This document shows, one piece after another, positions 8,531 to 17,491 of a stretch of 60,011 nt of DNA. The translations under genes were made by a program, and so were the position numbers. Within the stretch, counting starts at the first letter, position 1. Every line of letters begins with the position of its first letter. The stretch is from RGIG5579 sp045655865 (GTDB lineage Bacteria > Bacillota > Clostridia > Oscillospirales > SIG627). The stretch covers positions 1-60,011 of the forward strand of contig JAZOQB010000007.1 of NCBI GenBank assembly GCA_045655865.1. The letters are read 5' to 3'. The notes under the pieces were generated by a model that did no database searches, had not been told where the DNA came from, and was given only the letters and a program-made list of their open reading frames with translations.

Positions 8531-11500
8531 ATGTACTTAAAAACACTGGAGATACAAGGGTTTAAATCGTTTCCTGATAAAACGGTCATTGAGTTTGACA
8601 AGGGTATGACCGCCATCGTTGGGGCAAACGGAAGCGGAAAGAGCAATATTTCCGATGCTGTCCGTTGGGTTTTGGGAGAAATGAGCGCCAAATCTCTTAG
8701 AGGAAACAAAATGGAAGATGTGATCTTCAACGGTTCCTCCAAGCGCAAGCCTGCCTCCTTTGCGGAGGTGGTCATGACCATCGATAACTCTGATTCTCTC
8801 ATGAAAATTGATTACGATGAGGTCAGCGTTGGCCGTAGGCTCTACCGCAGCGGAGAAAGTGAATATTACCTGAACAAAAAACAGGTACGCTTAAAAGACG
8901 TGGTGGATCTTTTTCTCAACACGGGTATCGGTCGGGAAGGCTATTCTGTAATCAGTCAGGGAAAAATTGCCGAGGTCATTTCTCTCAAGGCTCAGGAAAG
9001 AAGGGAGCTTTTTGAGGAGGCCGCAGGAATTTCCCGTTTCCGCTACCGCAAGCACGAGGCGGGGCTCAAGCTCCAAAGTGTCAACGAAAATGCCCTTCGG
9101 ATCCAGGACATTCTCTCCGAAGTACAAAGTCGCTTGCCTCGTTTGGAAAGTCAGGCTGCCAAAGCCAAGGAATATCTTTCTGTAGTCGAGGAAAAAAAGC
9201 ACCTGGAAATGGGAATCTGGTCCCAACGGCTGGAAAAGCTGGACCGTTTTTCCAAGGAAGGAAAAGAAGCCTGGGAGCGAGAGGATCGGGAAATCCGCCT
9301 TCTGAGCGATGAAATTGAATCCCAGGATCGCACCATCGACGCTCTTTATACGGAGACCCAGGAAAAAAGCGTACAAAGTGAACTTTTGCGGGGTGAGGTC
9401 TCCGCTTTGGCGGGAACGGTGTCTGATCTTACCGCCAACCTTTCCGTTTTGGAAAATGAGATCCATCACATGCAGATGCGCAGAGATGAGCTTCATTCCG
9501 AAGGGGAAAAGGGGAGCGTTCAAAAGAATGCTCTCGAGGAAGAAAAAGCAGCTATTTTTCAAAACTTTTCTAAGATCCAGGAAGAGCTGGATCAGGTGGA
9601 GGGACGTTTTTCAGACAACCGTGCCCGTCAAGATGCTCTTGCCGGTGAATATGCTACTCTTTCGGAAAAGGAAGAGACGCTCTTGGGAGAAAAAGACGCT
9701 CTTGGCGAGAAACACGCCGCTCTTTCTCTTCAGCTGAAAGAAGACGAGGGCTTTGGAAGAGCGGGCTTGGAGCAGAAAAAAGAATTGGAAAAGCGCCTGT
9801 TGGAAGATATGGGCTTGGATGAACAAAAACTTGCCCATCTGGAAGATTTGCGCTTGGCAGCTCAAAAAGCTCAGCAATCCGTTCAGGAAACGGAAAAACA
9901 AAACGGGAAAATCAATCTTGCCCTCTATGAATTGGGCGAGAAGATTGAAGAAAAGACCCAGCTTCGCCAAAACGTGCGCCTGGAAAAAATGGAGGCGGAG
10001 CAGAGAAGAGATACGCTTCTTCGCATGGAACGGCTTCTCGAGGGATTTTCCGATTCTGTGAAGGAAGTGATGAACGCCGCCGGGGAGGAGCTTTCCGGCA
10101 TCTGCGGACCGGTCTCCAAATTGATCTCTACCGGCGAAGAATATGTCCTTGCCGTAGAAACCGCCTTGGGCGGAGGCGTGCAAAACATCATTGTAGAGGA
10201 TGAGAAAAGCGCCAAAGAGGCCATCGGATTCTTGAAGAAAAATCGTCTGGGCAGAGCGACTTTTTTGCCGCTGACAACCCTTCGTGCGGGAAAATACGAC
10301 ACTTCCCACATTCAAGATGCGGGCTTTGTCGGTGTAGCCAGCGATCTTTGCCGGAGTGAGGCAAAATATGAAAAAGCGGTGGAATTCCTTTTGGGTAAGA
10401 CCCTGGTATGCCGGGATATTGATACCGCCTCCCTTTTGGCGAAAAAAGAAAAATATGGCGTCCGCATCGTCACCTTGGACGGACAGATCATTCATGCAGG
10501 CGGGTCTTTTACCGGAGGACAGGCCCTTCACCTGACCGGCGTTCTTTCCCGTTCCGGGGATCTTGCCCGGTTAAAGGAGAAGATTGACGCCTGTGAAGAA
10601 AAAATCACCGCCTTCCAAAAGGAAATCGATGAAATGGAAGCCGAGCGGGAAGAGCTTCGCGGAAAAGTTAAAGAGATCGAAGCGTCCCTTTCTGCTCTGC
10701 GGCTTTCCGCCGGTCAGGCTCAAAATGCCCTGACCCTGGAGGAGGAACGGCTCTCGACTGCTCGTTCTGCCACCCAACAGATGAAAGAAGAAATTGCCCA
10801 GATCGAGGAAAAGCTCCGTCAAAAAGAAGAGAGGGGCGAAAAGATCAGGGAAGAGATGAACCTTCTTTCCCAGCGAGAGAAAAGTCTGGAAGAGGAACTG
10901 GAACAGATCCAGGCAAAAATTGAGGAAAAAGAAAAGGATCGGGAGAGCCTGATTGTTTCCCAAGGCGAAATTCTTGCTTTGCGCGGACAGACACAGCTTC
11001 GTTTAGAGCAGGAAGCCGAGCGGCTGAATGAAAAGGAAGAAGCCCTTCGTGTTTTAACAGAAGGGGGAAAAAGTAAAGAAGAAGCTCTGGCAGAGCTGGC
11101 GCAAAAGGAAGAAGACGCTCTGAGCCAGATCAAAGAGACCGAGCAAAAGAGGGAAGAGCTCCGCGGTCAGATTTCTGAAAAGCAAAGTCAGATCACCTCA
11201 CTTCAGCAGAGAGTCACCGAAGCCGGAGAGGAAAGTGCTCGCATCCGCGGAGAGCAGAAGACAAAGCTTGCGGAAAAGGAGAAAAAAATGGAGTCCTTTT
11301 CCCGTCTTTCCAACCGCCTTTCCGCTGCGGAAAAAGAAAAAGACAGCATTGTTCGCTCTCTTTGGGAGGAATATGAATTACAGCCGGATAGCGATGAGAT
11401 GATCGCCCTGCGAGAAACTGACACCGAAGCCTTGGGGGGAGAAAAACGCCTTCAGTCCCTTCGCGGTGAACTGCGCCGGATCGGTCCGGTGAGCTTGGAA

Positions 11501-12103
11501 TCCATTCCGGAATTGGAAGAAGCCAGGGAACGATTCCGGTTCCTGAATACCCAGTATTCCGACGTAGCAAAAGCTAAGGAAGAACTGGAAAAACTCATTT
11601 CAGATCTGGAAAGCACCATGCGGGATATGTTCACAGAAACCTTTGAACAGATCCGTTATACCTTCCGGCAGATTTTCGTAGAGCTCTTCGGCGGCGGTAG
11701 CGCCGATATCGAATTGACCAACCGGGAGGACCTTCTCAATTGCGGAATTGAAATTCGGGTACAGCCTCCGGGCAAGGTGATCAAAAACCTATCCTTGCTT
11801 TCCGGCGGCGAGCAGGCTTTCGTGGCTATTGCTCTTTATATGTCCCTTTTGCGCATCAATCCCAGTCCTTTCTGCATTTTTGACGAGATCGAATCCGCGC
11901 TGGATGAGGCAAACGTTCGCCGTTTTGCCGAGTATATCAAGAAGCACAATGACAAGACACAGTTCATTGTTATCACACACCGTCGCGGCACCATGGAAGA
12001 GGCGGATACCCTGTACGGTATCACCATGCAGGAAAAGGGAGTCAGTGACTTTATCCGCTTGGACGTGGCGGACGGCCAAAAATTTGCCAGTGACGGAAAG
12101 TGA
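8531..12103 (+). CDS. smc: Chromosome segregation SMC protein
   Basis: ATPase of the bacterial condensin that, with ScpA/ScpB, organises and segregates the chromosome. 1190 residues, full length. Walker A (GANGSGKSN) is near residue 35. Long Glu/Lys-rich coiled coils flank a central hinge at about 505-670 (CGPVSKLISTGEEYVLAVETAL, FTGGQALHLTGVLSR). The C-terminal head has the signature LSGGEQAFVAIALY, in place of the more usual LSGGEKAL, and Walker B FCIFDEIESALDEAN. SD AAGGGGA before ATG 8531. No scpA/scpB are nearby. It sits between rnc and ftsY. Confidence 0.97.
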   Translation: MYLKTLEIQGFKSFPDKTVIEFDKGMTAIVGANGSGKSNISDAVRWVLGEMSAKSLRGNKMEDVIFNGSSKRKPASFAEVVMTIDNSDSLMKIDYDEVSVGRRLYRSGESEYYLNKKQVRLKDVVDLFLNTGIGREGYSVISQGKIAEVISLKAQERRELFEEAAGISRFRYRKHEAGLKLQSVNENALRIQDILSEVQSRLPRLESQAAKAKEYLSVVEEKKHLEMGIWSQRLEKLDRFSKEGKEAWEREDREIRLLSDEIESQDRTIDALYTETQEKSVQSELLRGEVSALAGTVSDLTANLSVLENEIHHMQMRRDELHSEGEKGSVQKNALEEEKAAIFQNFSKIQEELDQVEGRFSDNRARQDALAGEYATLSEKEETLLGEKDALGEKHAALSLQLKEDEGFGRAGLEQKKELEKRLLEDMGLDEQKLAHLEDLRLAAQKAQQSVQETEKQNGKINLALYELGEKIEEKTQLRQNVRLEKMEAEQRRDTLLRMERLLEGFSDSVKEVMNAAGEELSGICGPVSKLISTGEEYVLAVETALGGGVQNIIVEDEKSAKEAIGFLKKNRLGRATFLPLTTLRAGKYDTSHIQDAGFVGVASDLCRSEAKYEKAVEFLLGKTLVCRDIDTASLLAKKEKYGVRIVTLDGQIIHAGGSFTGGQALHLTGVLSRSGDLARLKEKIDACEEKITAFQKEIDEMEAEREELRGKVKEIEASLSALRLSAGQAQNALTLEEERLSTARSATQQMKEEIAQIEEKLRQKEERGEKIREEMNLLSQREKSLEEELEQIQAKIEEKEKDRESLIVSQGEILALRGQTQLRLEQEAERLNEKEEALRVLTEGGKSKEEALAELAQKEEDALSQIKETEQKREELRGQISEKQSQITSLQQRVTEAGEESARIRGEQKTKLAEKEKKMESFSRLSNRLSAAEKEKDSIVRSLWEEYELQPDSDEMIALRETDTEALGGEKRLQSLRGELRRIGPVSLESIPELEEARERFRFLNTQYSDVAKAKEELEKLISDLESTMRDMFTETFEQIRYTFRQIFVELFGGGSADIELTNREDLLNCGIEIRVQPPGKVIKNLSLLSGGEQAFVAIALYMSLLRINPSPFCIFDEIESALDEANVRRFAEYIKKHNDKTQFIVITHRRGTMEEADTLYGITMQEKGVSDFIRLDVADGQKFASDGK

Positions 12104-12109
12104 GGAACC

Positions 12110-13024
12110 ATGGGACTTTTTGAACGATTAAAGCAAGGCTTGCAAAAGACCAAAAATGCCATTTTGCATCAGACGGACAGCCTTTTCCGGGCCCTTTCCG
12201 GAGAAATCAACGAGGACTTCTATGAGGAATTGGAAGAAATTCTGATCTTAGCGGATTTTGGCGCCGAGACCTCCATGGAGATTATCGATCTTCTGCGGGA
12301 AAAGGTCAAAGAGGAACGGATTATGTCCGGAGAAGAGGCAAAAATTGCGCTTCGGGAGATCTTGGTTTCTCTCCTGGAAAAGGACGGATTGGAATTGAAT
12401 CTGAGCACCCGTCCCTCCTCCATTCTGATGATCGGGGTGAATGGGGTGGGGAAAACCACCTCCATTGCTAAGATCGCCAATTTCCTCAAAGGACAGGGGA
12501 AAAAAGTCATCCTGGCTGCGGGAGATACCTTCCGTGCCGCCGCCCGGGAACAGCTTGGCATTTGGGCGGAGCGCGTGGGCGTGGATATGATCGCCCAGGG
12601 AGAGGGGGCCGATCCTGCCGCCGTGGTGTTTGACGCCGCCGCCGCCGCAAAAAAACGGGGTGCGGACGTTCTCATCGTTGACACAGCGGGAAGGCTTCAT
12701 AATAAGAAAAATCTCATGGATGAGCTAAGTAAGATCAGCCGGGTCCTGGATCGGGAATTGCCGGGGGCAAGCCGGGAGGTGCTTCTGGTTCTGGACGCCA
12801 CCACTGGACAGAACGCTGTCAGTCAGGCCAAAGAATTCAAAAACAGCGCCGGTATCACCGGGCTTGTTCTCACAAAGCTTGACGGTACTGCCAAGGGCGG
12901 CATCGTGTTCTCATTGAAAAAAGAGCTTGGCATCCCCGTTAAATTCATTGGCGTCGGTGAGGGGATGGACGACTTGCAGCCGTTTCAACCGGAAAGCTTT
13001 GTGAAGGCACTGTTCGATGAATAA
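12110..13024 (+). CDS. ftsY: Signal recognition particle receptor FtsY
   Basis: Membrane-associated GTPase that docks SRP-ribosome complexes on SecYEG. 304 residues, with a short N-terminal helical domain (MGLFERLKQGLQKTK) instead of the long acidic A domain of E. coli. The NG domain shows G1 GVNGVGKTTSIAKIA, the RAAAREQL insertion motif, G3 DTAGRLHNKKNLMDEL, G4 TKLDGTAKGG and the C-terminal GVGEGMDDLQPF. SD GTGAGGA. The last 8 bases overlap the next gene. The usual ylxM-ffh partners do not follow it here. Confidence 0.97.
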   Translation: MGLFERLKQGLQKTKNAILHQTDSLFRALSGEINEDFYEELEEILILADFGAETSMEIIDLLREKVKEERIMSGEEAKIALREILVSLLEKDGLELNLSTRPSSILMIGVNGVGKTTSIAKIANFLKGQGKKVILAAGDTFRAAAREQLGIWAERVGVDMIAQGEGADPAAVVFDAAAAAKKRGADVLIVDTAGRLHNKKNLMDELSKISRVLDRELPGASREVLLVLDATTGQNAVSQAKEFKNSAGITGLVLTKLDGTAKGGIVFSLKKELGIPVKFIGVGEGMDDLQPFQPESFVKALFDE

Positions 13025-14234
13025 AAGGATCGGAATTTTCGGCGGCGCGTTTGACCCTCCTCACCGTGGGCACCAGATCGCCCTTGCCGCTTTCTTGGGC
13101 ATCGCACAGTTGGATCTTTGCTATGTGATTCCCTCCGGGACGGCCCCCCACAAGACCATCTCCCGTGGCGCTTCTCCCGGTGACCGGCTGGAAATGTCCC
13201 GGATCGCTTTCTCCCCTTTGTCGGAAAAAGTGGTGGTTTCGGATCTTGAGATCGCCTCTGATGAGATTTCATATACCTATCGGACGGTGGAGAAAATTCG
13301 GGCACAGCATCCGGAAGATGAACTTTTTCTGTTTGTAGGAACGGACCAGTTTTTGACTTTCCAATCCTGGCGAGAGCCCGAAACGCTTCTTTCCTCTTGT
13401 ACCCTTTGTGTTATGGACCGTTACCGGGATGAAGATCAGATCCTTGCAAAAAAAGAGGCTTTGGAGAAAGAATTTGGGGCCCGGTGCTTGCTTTTAAAGG
13501 AAAAAGCATATATAATATCTTCCACCCAGATCCGCAAGGAATTGGAACGGAACGGCTTTTCCACCTCTCTTCCTCCCGGTGTCAACGATTATATTGCCCT
13601 TTCCGGGCTCTACGGCACCGCATCTCCCGAAAGGCAACGAGTGTTGGAAAGACTTGGCTCTTCGCTTTCTTCAGAGCGCCTTTCTCATACTCTCAGCGTA
13701 GAGAGGGAAGTGGCCAGGCTTTGTGATCTTCTGGGTATTCCGGAAAAAAAGGAGCTTTGTCTTGCAGCACTCTACCATGACCTGACCAAGGAAAAAAGTC
13801 TGGAGGAGCAAAGCGGAATTTTTGAGCAGTTTGGCGTTGATCCTACGCCGGAGGATCTTGCTTCTCCCTCAGTGCTTCACGGCATGACCGCCGCGTTGTT
13901 GGCTGAGAGGGACGGCCTTCCCGGATTTGCTTGCGACGCAGTACGCTATCACACCACCGGAAGGGCCAATATGACCCTTTTTGATAAGATTTTATATTTT
14001 GCAGACTATATTGAAGAAAGGCGAACCCATCAAGTTTGCCAAAAGGCCAGAAAAGATTTGTACAAAGGCCTGCCGGAAGGGATCCCGGAGCGAAGGGCGT
14101 GGCTGGATCGCTGCCTTTTGCTGGTTCTTGCCGGTACCGTCTCCCACTTGAAGGAAGAAGGTCGTCCCGTTCACCCACGGAGCCTTGAGGCATTGGAAGG
14201 AGCGGAAAAAGCCAAAGGAAAGGAAGATTTATGA
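13017..14234 (+). CDS. nadD: NadD-YqeK fusion: nicotinate-nucleotide adenylyltransferase + HD-domain Ap4A hydrolase
   Basis: 405 residues joining two enzymes that are normally separate neighbours. Residues 1-200 are NadD, which adenylylates nicotinate mononucleotide for NAD synthesis: GIFGGAFDPPHRGHQ nucleotide-binding start, FVGTDQFLTFQSW, and ISSTQIRKEL. Residues ~210-400 are a YqeK-type HD phosphohydrolase (LSHTLSVEREVARL, LYHDLTKEK, HGMTAALL, RYHTTGRANMTLFDKILYFADYIE), a family known to hydrolyse diadenosine tetraphosphate. The ATG lies inside the ftsY end. An in-frame GTG with an SD-like GAAAGG sits at the junction (13641), so a separate YqeK chain may also be made. Frame continuity across the junction is unambiguous in this sequence. 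Confidence 0.93.
   Translation: MNKRIGIFGGAFDPPHRGHQIALAAFLGIAQLDLCYVIPSGTAPHKTISRGASPGDRLEMSRIAFSPLSEKVVVSDLEIASDEISYTYRTVEKIRAQHPEDELFLFVGTDQFLTFQSWREPETLLSSCTLCVMDRYRDEDQILAKKEALEKEFGARCLLLKEKAYIISSTQIRKELERNGFSTSLPPGVNDYIALSGLYGTASPERQRVLERLGSSLSSERLSHTLSVEREVARLCDLLGIPEKKELCLAALYHDLTKEKSLEEQSGIFEQFGVDPTPEDLASPSVLHGMTAALLAERDGLPGFACDAVRYHTTGRANMTLFDKILYFADYIEERRTHQVCQKARKDLYKGLPEGIPERRAWLDRCLLLVLAGTVSHLKEEGRPVHPRSLEALEGAEKAKGKEDL
13629..13643 (+). promoter_or_regulatory. Possible internal SD and GTG start for the YqeK half
   Basis: GAAAGG (13629-13634), 6-base spacer, GTG at 13641 in frame (codon 209). Translation from here gives 197 residues, close to a free-standing YqeK. The SD is only moderate, so this is tentative. 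Confidence 0.3.
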
Positions 14235-14587
14235 CGAATCTGGAAAAAGCAAAAAAAATTGCCGAGATCCTGGATGAAAAAAAAGGAAAAGACGTCTCGA
14301 TTTTAAAGGTGGAGGAAGAAACCGTCATTACCGATTTCTTTGTTATTGCCACCGCGACCTCTTCCACCCATTTGAAAGCTTTGTGTGATGAGGTGGAATA
14401 CCGACTGCGTGAGGAAAACGGCGAGCGCACATCTCGAGTGGAAGGTTACGGCGGAGGCGGCTGGATCCTTATGGATTATTCGGATGTGATCGTGCATCTT
14501 TTCGATGCCGATTCCCGGGAATTTTTCAAGTTGGAAAAACTGTGGGGACAAGCAGAGAGCATCCCCTTTGAAGCAAAAGAAGATTAG
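14231..14587 (+). CDS. rsfS: Ribosomal silencing factor RsfS
   Basis: Binds ribosomal protein uL14 on the 50S subunit and blocks subunit joining when nutrients are scarce. 118 residues with the family core VITDFFVIATATSSTHLKALCDEVE, then GYGGGGWILMDYSDVIVHLFD and a C-terminal REFFKLEKLWG. ATG overlaps the upstream stop (ATGA), giving the usual nadD-yqeK-rsfS order even though the first two are fused. Confidence 0.95.
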   Translation: MTNLEKAKKIAEILDEKKGKDVSILKVEEETVITDFFVIATATSSTHLKALCDEVEYRLREENGERTSRVEGYGGGGWILMDYSDVIVHLFDADSREFFKLEKLWGQAESIPFEAKED

Positions 14588-14612
14588 TTTTTGAGAGGCG
14601 AGGAAACAGACA

Positions 14613-17015
14613 ATGGACTACAATTTCAAACAAACTGAGAAAAAATGGCAGGATATTTGGGAAGAAAAAGGCACGTTCCAAGCCGGAGATGATTACTCCA
14701 AACCCAAGTTTTACGCTTTGGTGGAATTTCCTTATCCTTCCGGACAGGGTCTTCACGTAGGTCACCCCCGTTCCTATACGGCGCTGGATATCGTAGCTCG
14801 GAAAAAGAGACTTCAGGGCTACAACGTACTTTATCCTATGGGCTGGGATGCCTTTGGACTTCCCACGGAAAACTTCGCTATCAAAAATCATATTCACCCC
14901 TCCATCGTTACCGAGAAGAACGTGGCTCATTTCAGAGAACAGCTCAAATCCCTGGGCTTTTCTTTCGATTGGTCCCGTGAGATCAACACCACCGACCCCT
15001 CTTATTATAAGTGGACTCAGTGGATCTTCTTGCAGCTGTTCAAAGAAGGCTATGCCTATAAAAAGGAAATGGCTGTTAACTGGTGTCCCTCCTGTAAGTG
15101 TGTTTTGGCCAACGAGGAGGCCGTGGGCGGTGTTTGCGAACGTTGCGGAAGTGAAGTGGTGCGCAAGGTAAAGAGCCAGTGGATGCTCAAGATCACCGAT
15201 TATGCGGAAAAACTTCTGGATGGTTTGGATACGGTCAATTTCATCGAGCGTGTCAAGACCCAGCAGAGAAATTGGATCGGACGTTCTACCGGCGCCCAGG
15301 TTCGTTTTGCTACCACCGCCGGCGACGATTTGGAAGTGTATACGACCCGTCCCGACACTCTCTTTGGCGCAACGTACATGGTCATGGCTCCCGAGCACGC
15401 TTTCATTGAAAAGTGGGAGAAAAAACTTCATAATATGGAAGAGATCCGCGCTTATCAGGAAAACGCCGCCAAAAAGAGCGATTTTGAGAGAACGGAAGTG
15501 GCCAAGGAAAAGACCGGCGTGAAACTTGACGGCGTTTCAGCGATCAACCCGGTAACCGGGAAGCAGATCCCCATTTTCATTTCCGACTATGTTTTGGCCT
15601 CCTACGGTACCGGCGCCATTATGGCGGTGCCTGCCCACGACGAGCGTGACTATGAATTCGCTAAGGTTTTCGGCCTTCCCATGATCGAAGTGGTCAAGGG
15701 CGGTGACATTACAAAGGAAGCCTTTGTGGACTGTGCTACCGGTATGATGGCAAATTCCGGATTTTTGGACGGTTTGACCGTGGACGAGGCTAAAGTCAAG
15801 ATCATAGATTGGCTCACCGAAAAGGGTGTTGGTGAGAAGAAAGTGAATTATAAGTTGCGCGACTGGGTATTCTCCCGTCAGCGTTACTGGGGAGAACCCA
15901 TTCCCATCGTTCACTGTCCCCATTGCGGAGCGGTGCCTCTTCCGGAAGATCAACTGCCCCTGGTACTTCCCGATGTAGATTCCTATGAACCCACCGAAAC
16001 CGGGGAATCTCCTCTGGCGAAAATGACGGATTGGGTCAATACTACATGCCCTGTCTGCGGAGCGCCTTCTCAAAGAGAAACCGATACCATGCCCCAGTGG
16101 GCCGGCTCTTCCTGGTATTTTCTCCGCTATATCGATCCCCACAATAACGATGCACTGGCATCCAAAGAGGCCATGGAGTATTGGCTACCTGTGGATTGGT
16201 ATAACGGCGGTATGGAACATACCACCCTGCACTTGCTTTACAGCCGCTTCTGGCATAAATTCCTCTATGACATTCAAGCCGTTTCCACCCCCGAGCCCTA
16301 CGCCAAGCGTACCAGCCACGGCATGATCCTGGGCGAAAATGGGGAAAAGATGAGCAAATCTCGAGGGAACGTTGTCAATCCTGATGATATCGTAAACGAA
16401 TATGGCGCAGATACCATGCGTCTTTACGAAATGTTTATCGGAGACTTTGAAAAGGCAGCTCCCTGGAACTCTGCATCCATCAAGGGTTGCAAACGGTTCC
16501 TGGATCGAGTCTGGGGTCTTTTGGATATGTGCCGGGAAGGCGCGATCCGTCCCGAATTGGAAAGTGCTTTCCACAAGACCATCAAAAAGGTCACCGAGGA
16601 CATTGAGAATCTTAAGATGAATACCGCCATTGCCGCTATGATGGCGCTTCTCAATGAGATTTACGCTTCCGAGAGCGTCACTCGGGAAGAGCTGAAGGTC
16701 CTTATCGTTCTTCTCAATCCTTTTGCTCCTCACTTGACGGAGGAAATGTGGGAGACTCTGGGCTTTGAGGGCATGCTGAACCAGACCGCTTGGCCGAAGT
16801 TCGATCCGGAAAAGTGTGTGGATGCCACGGTGGAGATCGCCATTCAGATCTGCGGCAAAGTGAGAGCGAAAATGAACGTTCCCACCAAAGCTTCCGCCCA
16901 GGATGTGATCTGCCAAGCCAAAGAAGAAGAGAGCATTCGTGCCCTTTTGGACGGCAAGACCGTTGTAAAAGAAATCTACGTTCCCGGGAAACTTGTGAAC
17001 ATTGTTGCAAAGTAA
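14613..17015 (+). CDS. leuS: Leucyl-tRNA synthetase
   Basis: Class I aminoacyl-tRNA synthetase charging tRNA-Leu. 800 residues. The HIGH-like motif is HVGHPRSYTALD near residue 50, a zinc-binding CPSC...CERC insert follows, the CP1 editing domain contains TTRPDTLFGATYMVMAPEH and GTGAIMAVPAHDERD, and the KMSKS loop is GEKMSKSRGNV. The C-terminus holds the anticodon-binding and Leu-specific regions. SD GAGGCGAGGA before ATG 14613. The 25-base gap after rsfS has no room for a T-box, so leuS depends on upstream transcription rather than a tRNA-sensing leader. Confidence 0.97.
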   Translation: MDYNFKQTEKKWQDIWEEKGTFQAGDDYSKPKFYALVEFPYPSGQGLHVGHPRSYTALDIVARKKRLQGYNVLYPMGWDAFGLPTENFAIKNHIHPSIVTEKNVAHFREQLKSLGFSFDWSREINTTDPSYYKWTQWIFLQLFKEGYAYKKEMAVNWCPSCKCVLANEEAVGGVCERCGSEVVRKVKSQWMLKITDYAEKLLDGLDTVNFIERVKTQQRNWIGRSTGAQVRFATTAGDDLEVYTTRPDTLFGATYMVMAPEHAFIEKWEKKLHNMEEIRAYQENAAKKSDFERTEVAKEKTGVKLDGVSAINPVTGKQIPIFISDYVLASYGTGAIMAVPAHDERDYEFAKVFGLPMIEVVKGGDITKEAFVDCATGMMANSGFLDGLTVDEAKVKIIDWLTEKGVGEKKVNYKLRDWVFSRQRYWGEPIPIVHCPHCGAVPLPEDQLPLVLPDVDSYEPTETGESPLAKMTDWVNTTCPVCGAPSQRETDTMPQWAGSSWYFLRYIDPHNNDALASKEAMEYWLPVDWYNGGMEHTTLHLLYSRFWHKFLYDIQAVSTPEPYAKRTSHGMILGENGEKMSKSRGNVVNPDDIVNEYGADTMRLYEMFIGDFEKAAPWNSASIKGCKRFLDRVWGLLDMCREGAIRPELESAFHKTIKKVTEDIENLKMNTAIAAMMALLNEIYASESVTREELKVLIVLLNPFAPHLTEEMWETLGFEGMLNQTAWPKFDPEKCVDATVEIAIQICGKVRAKMNVPTKASAQDVICQAKEEESIRALLDGKTVVKEIYVPGKLVNIVAK

Positions 17016-17024
17016 GATTTCATT

Positions 17025-17055
17025 TGCCCGCCTGATTTCAGGCGGGCATCTTTTT
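17025..17055 (+). terminator. Rho-independent terminator after leuS
   Basis: Stem TGCCCGCCTG pairs with CAGGCGGGCA around a 4-base loop, followed by TCTTTTT. Ends the long plus-strand run. Confidence 0.9.
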
Positions 17056-17094
17056 GCAAATTTTTCAAAAACCGAAAAAAAAGAGAAAAACGAC

Positions 17095-17123
17095 TTGACA
17101 TTGGTAAAGAATTCGATTATAAT
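17095..17123 (+). promoter_or_regulatory. Consensus sigma-A promoter for rpsU
   Basis: Perfect TTGACA (17095-17100), 17-base spacer, perfect TATAAT (17118-17123). Confidence 0.92.
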
Positions 17124-17187
17124 AGACCCTAGTCGTGAAAGACTGTTTTGTTTGATCTCTTCGCTAAGTGCAAAGGGAGGGAAAAAG

Positions 17188-17364
17188 ATGGCAGAAGTTA
17201 GAGTTAAAGAAAACGAATCGCTCGACAGTGCTATTCGCAGATTTAAACGTCAGTGCGCCAGAAGCGGTGTGCTGAGCGAACTTCGCAAGCGCGAGTGCTA
17301 TGAAAAGCCCAGCGTGAAGCGCAAGAAGAAGTCCGAAGCTGCTAGAAAGCGCAAGTACAAGTAA
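17188..17364 (+). CDS. rpsU: 30S ribosomal protein bS21
   Basis: 58-residue Lys/Arg-rich small-subunit protein near the anti-SD end of 16S rRNA. The sequence VKENESLDSAIRRFKRQC and the basic tail SVKRKKKSEAARKRKYK are typical. The frame is open upstream to 17002, but the real start is ATG 17188, set by the strong SD AAAGGGAGGG and by family length. It has its own consensus promoter about 65 bases upstream. Confidence 0.97.
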   Translation: MAEVRVKENESLDSAIRRFKRQCARSGVLSELRKRECYEKPSVKRKKKSEAARKRKYK

Positions 17365-17382
17365 AGCTGCAGGATAGTGCAA

Positions 17383-17464
17383 AGCGGCGTGTTCGCCGCT
17401 CTCTTGCCTGTTTGGCAGGAAGTTATGCCAATTCCGACCACACTTGTGGAAGGAATTGGCTTTT
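17383..17464 (+). terminator. Two hairpins between rpsU and asd (probable terminator/attenuator)
   Basis: First hairpin AGCGGCG/CGCCGCT (17383-17389 with 17394-17400) has only a poor T-run. Second, 17427-17460, pairs GCCAATTCC with GGAATTGGC and has an inner CCACA/TGTGG stem, followed by TTTTATCATTTT. It may end rpsU transcription or attenuate read-through into asd. No convincing promoter for asd is visible after it. Confidence 0.5.
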
Positions 17465-17491
17465 ATCATTTTAGAGTTTTTGGAGGGAATT

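Noticed and set aside
14588..14612. T-box leader for leuS
   Set aside because: Only 25 bases separate rsfS and leuS; no specifier stem, T-box sequence or terminator could fit.
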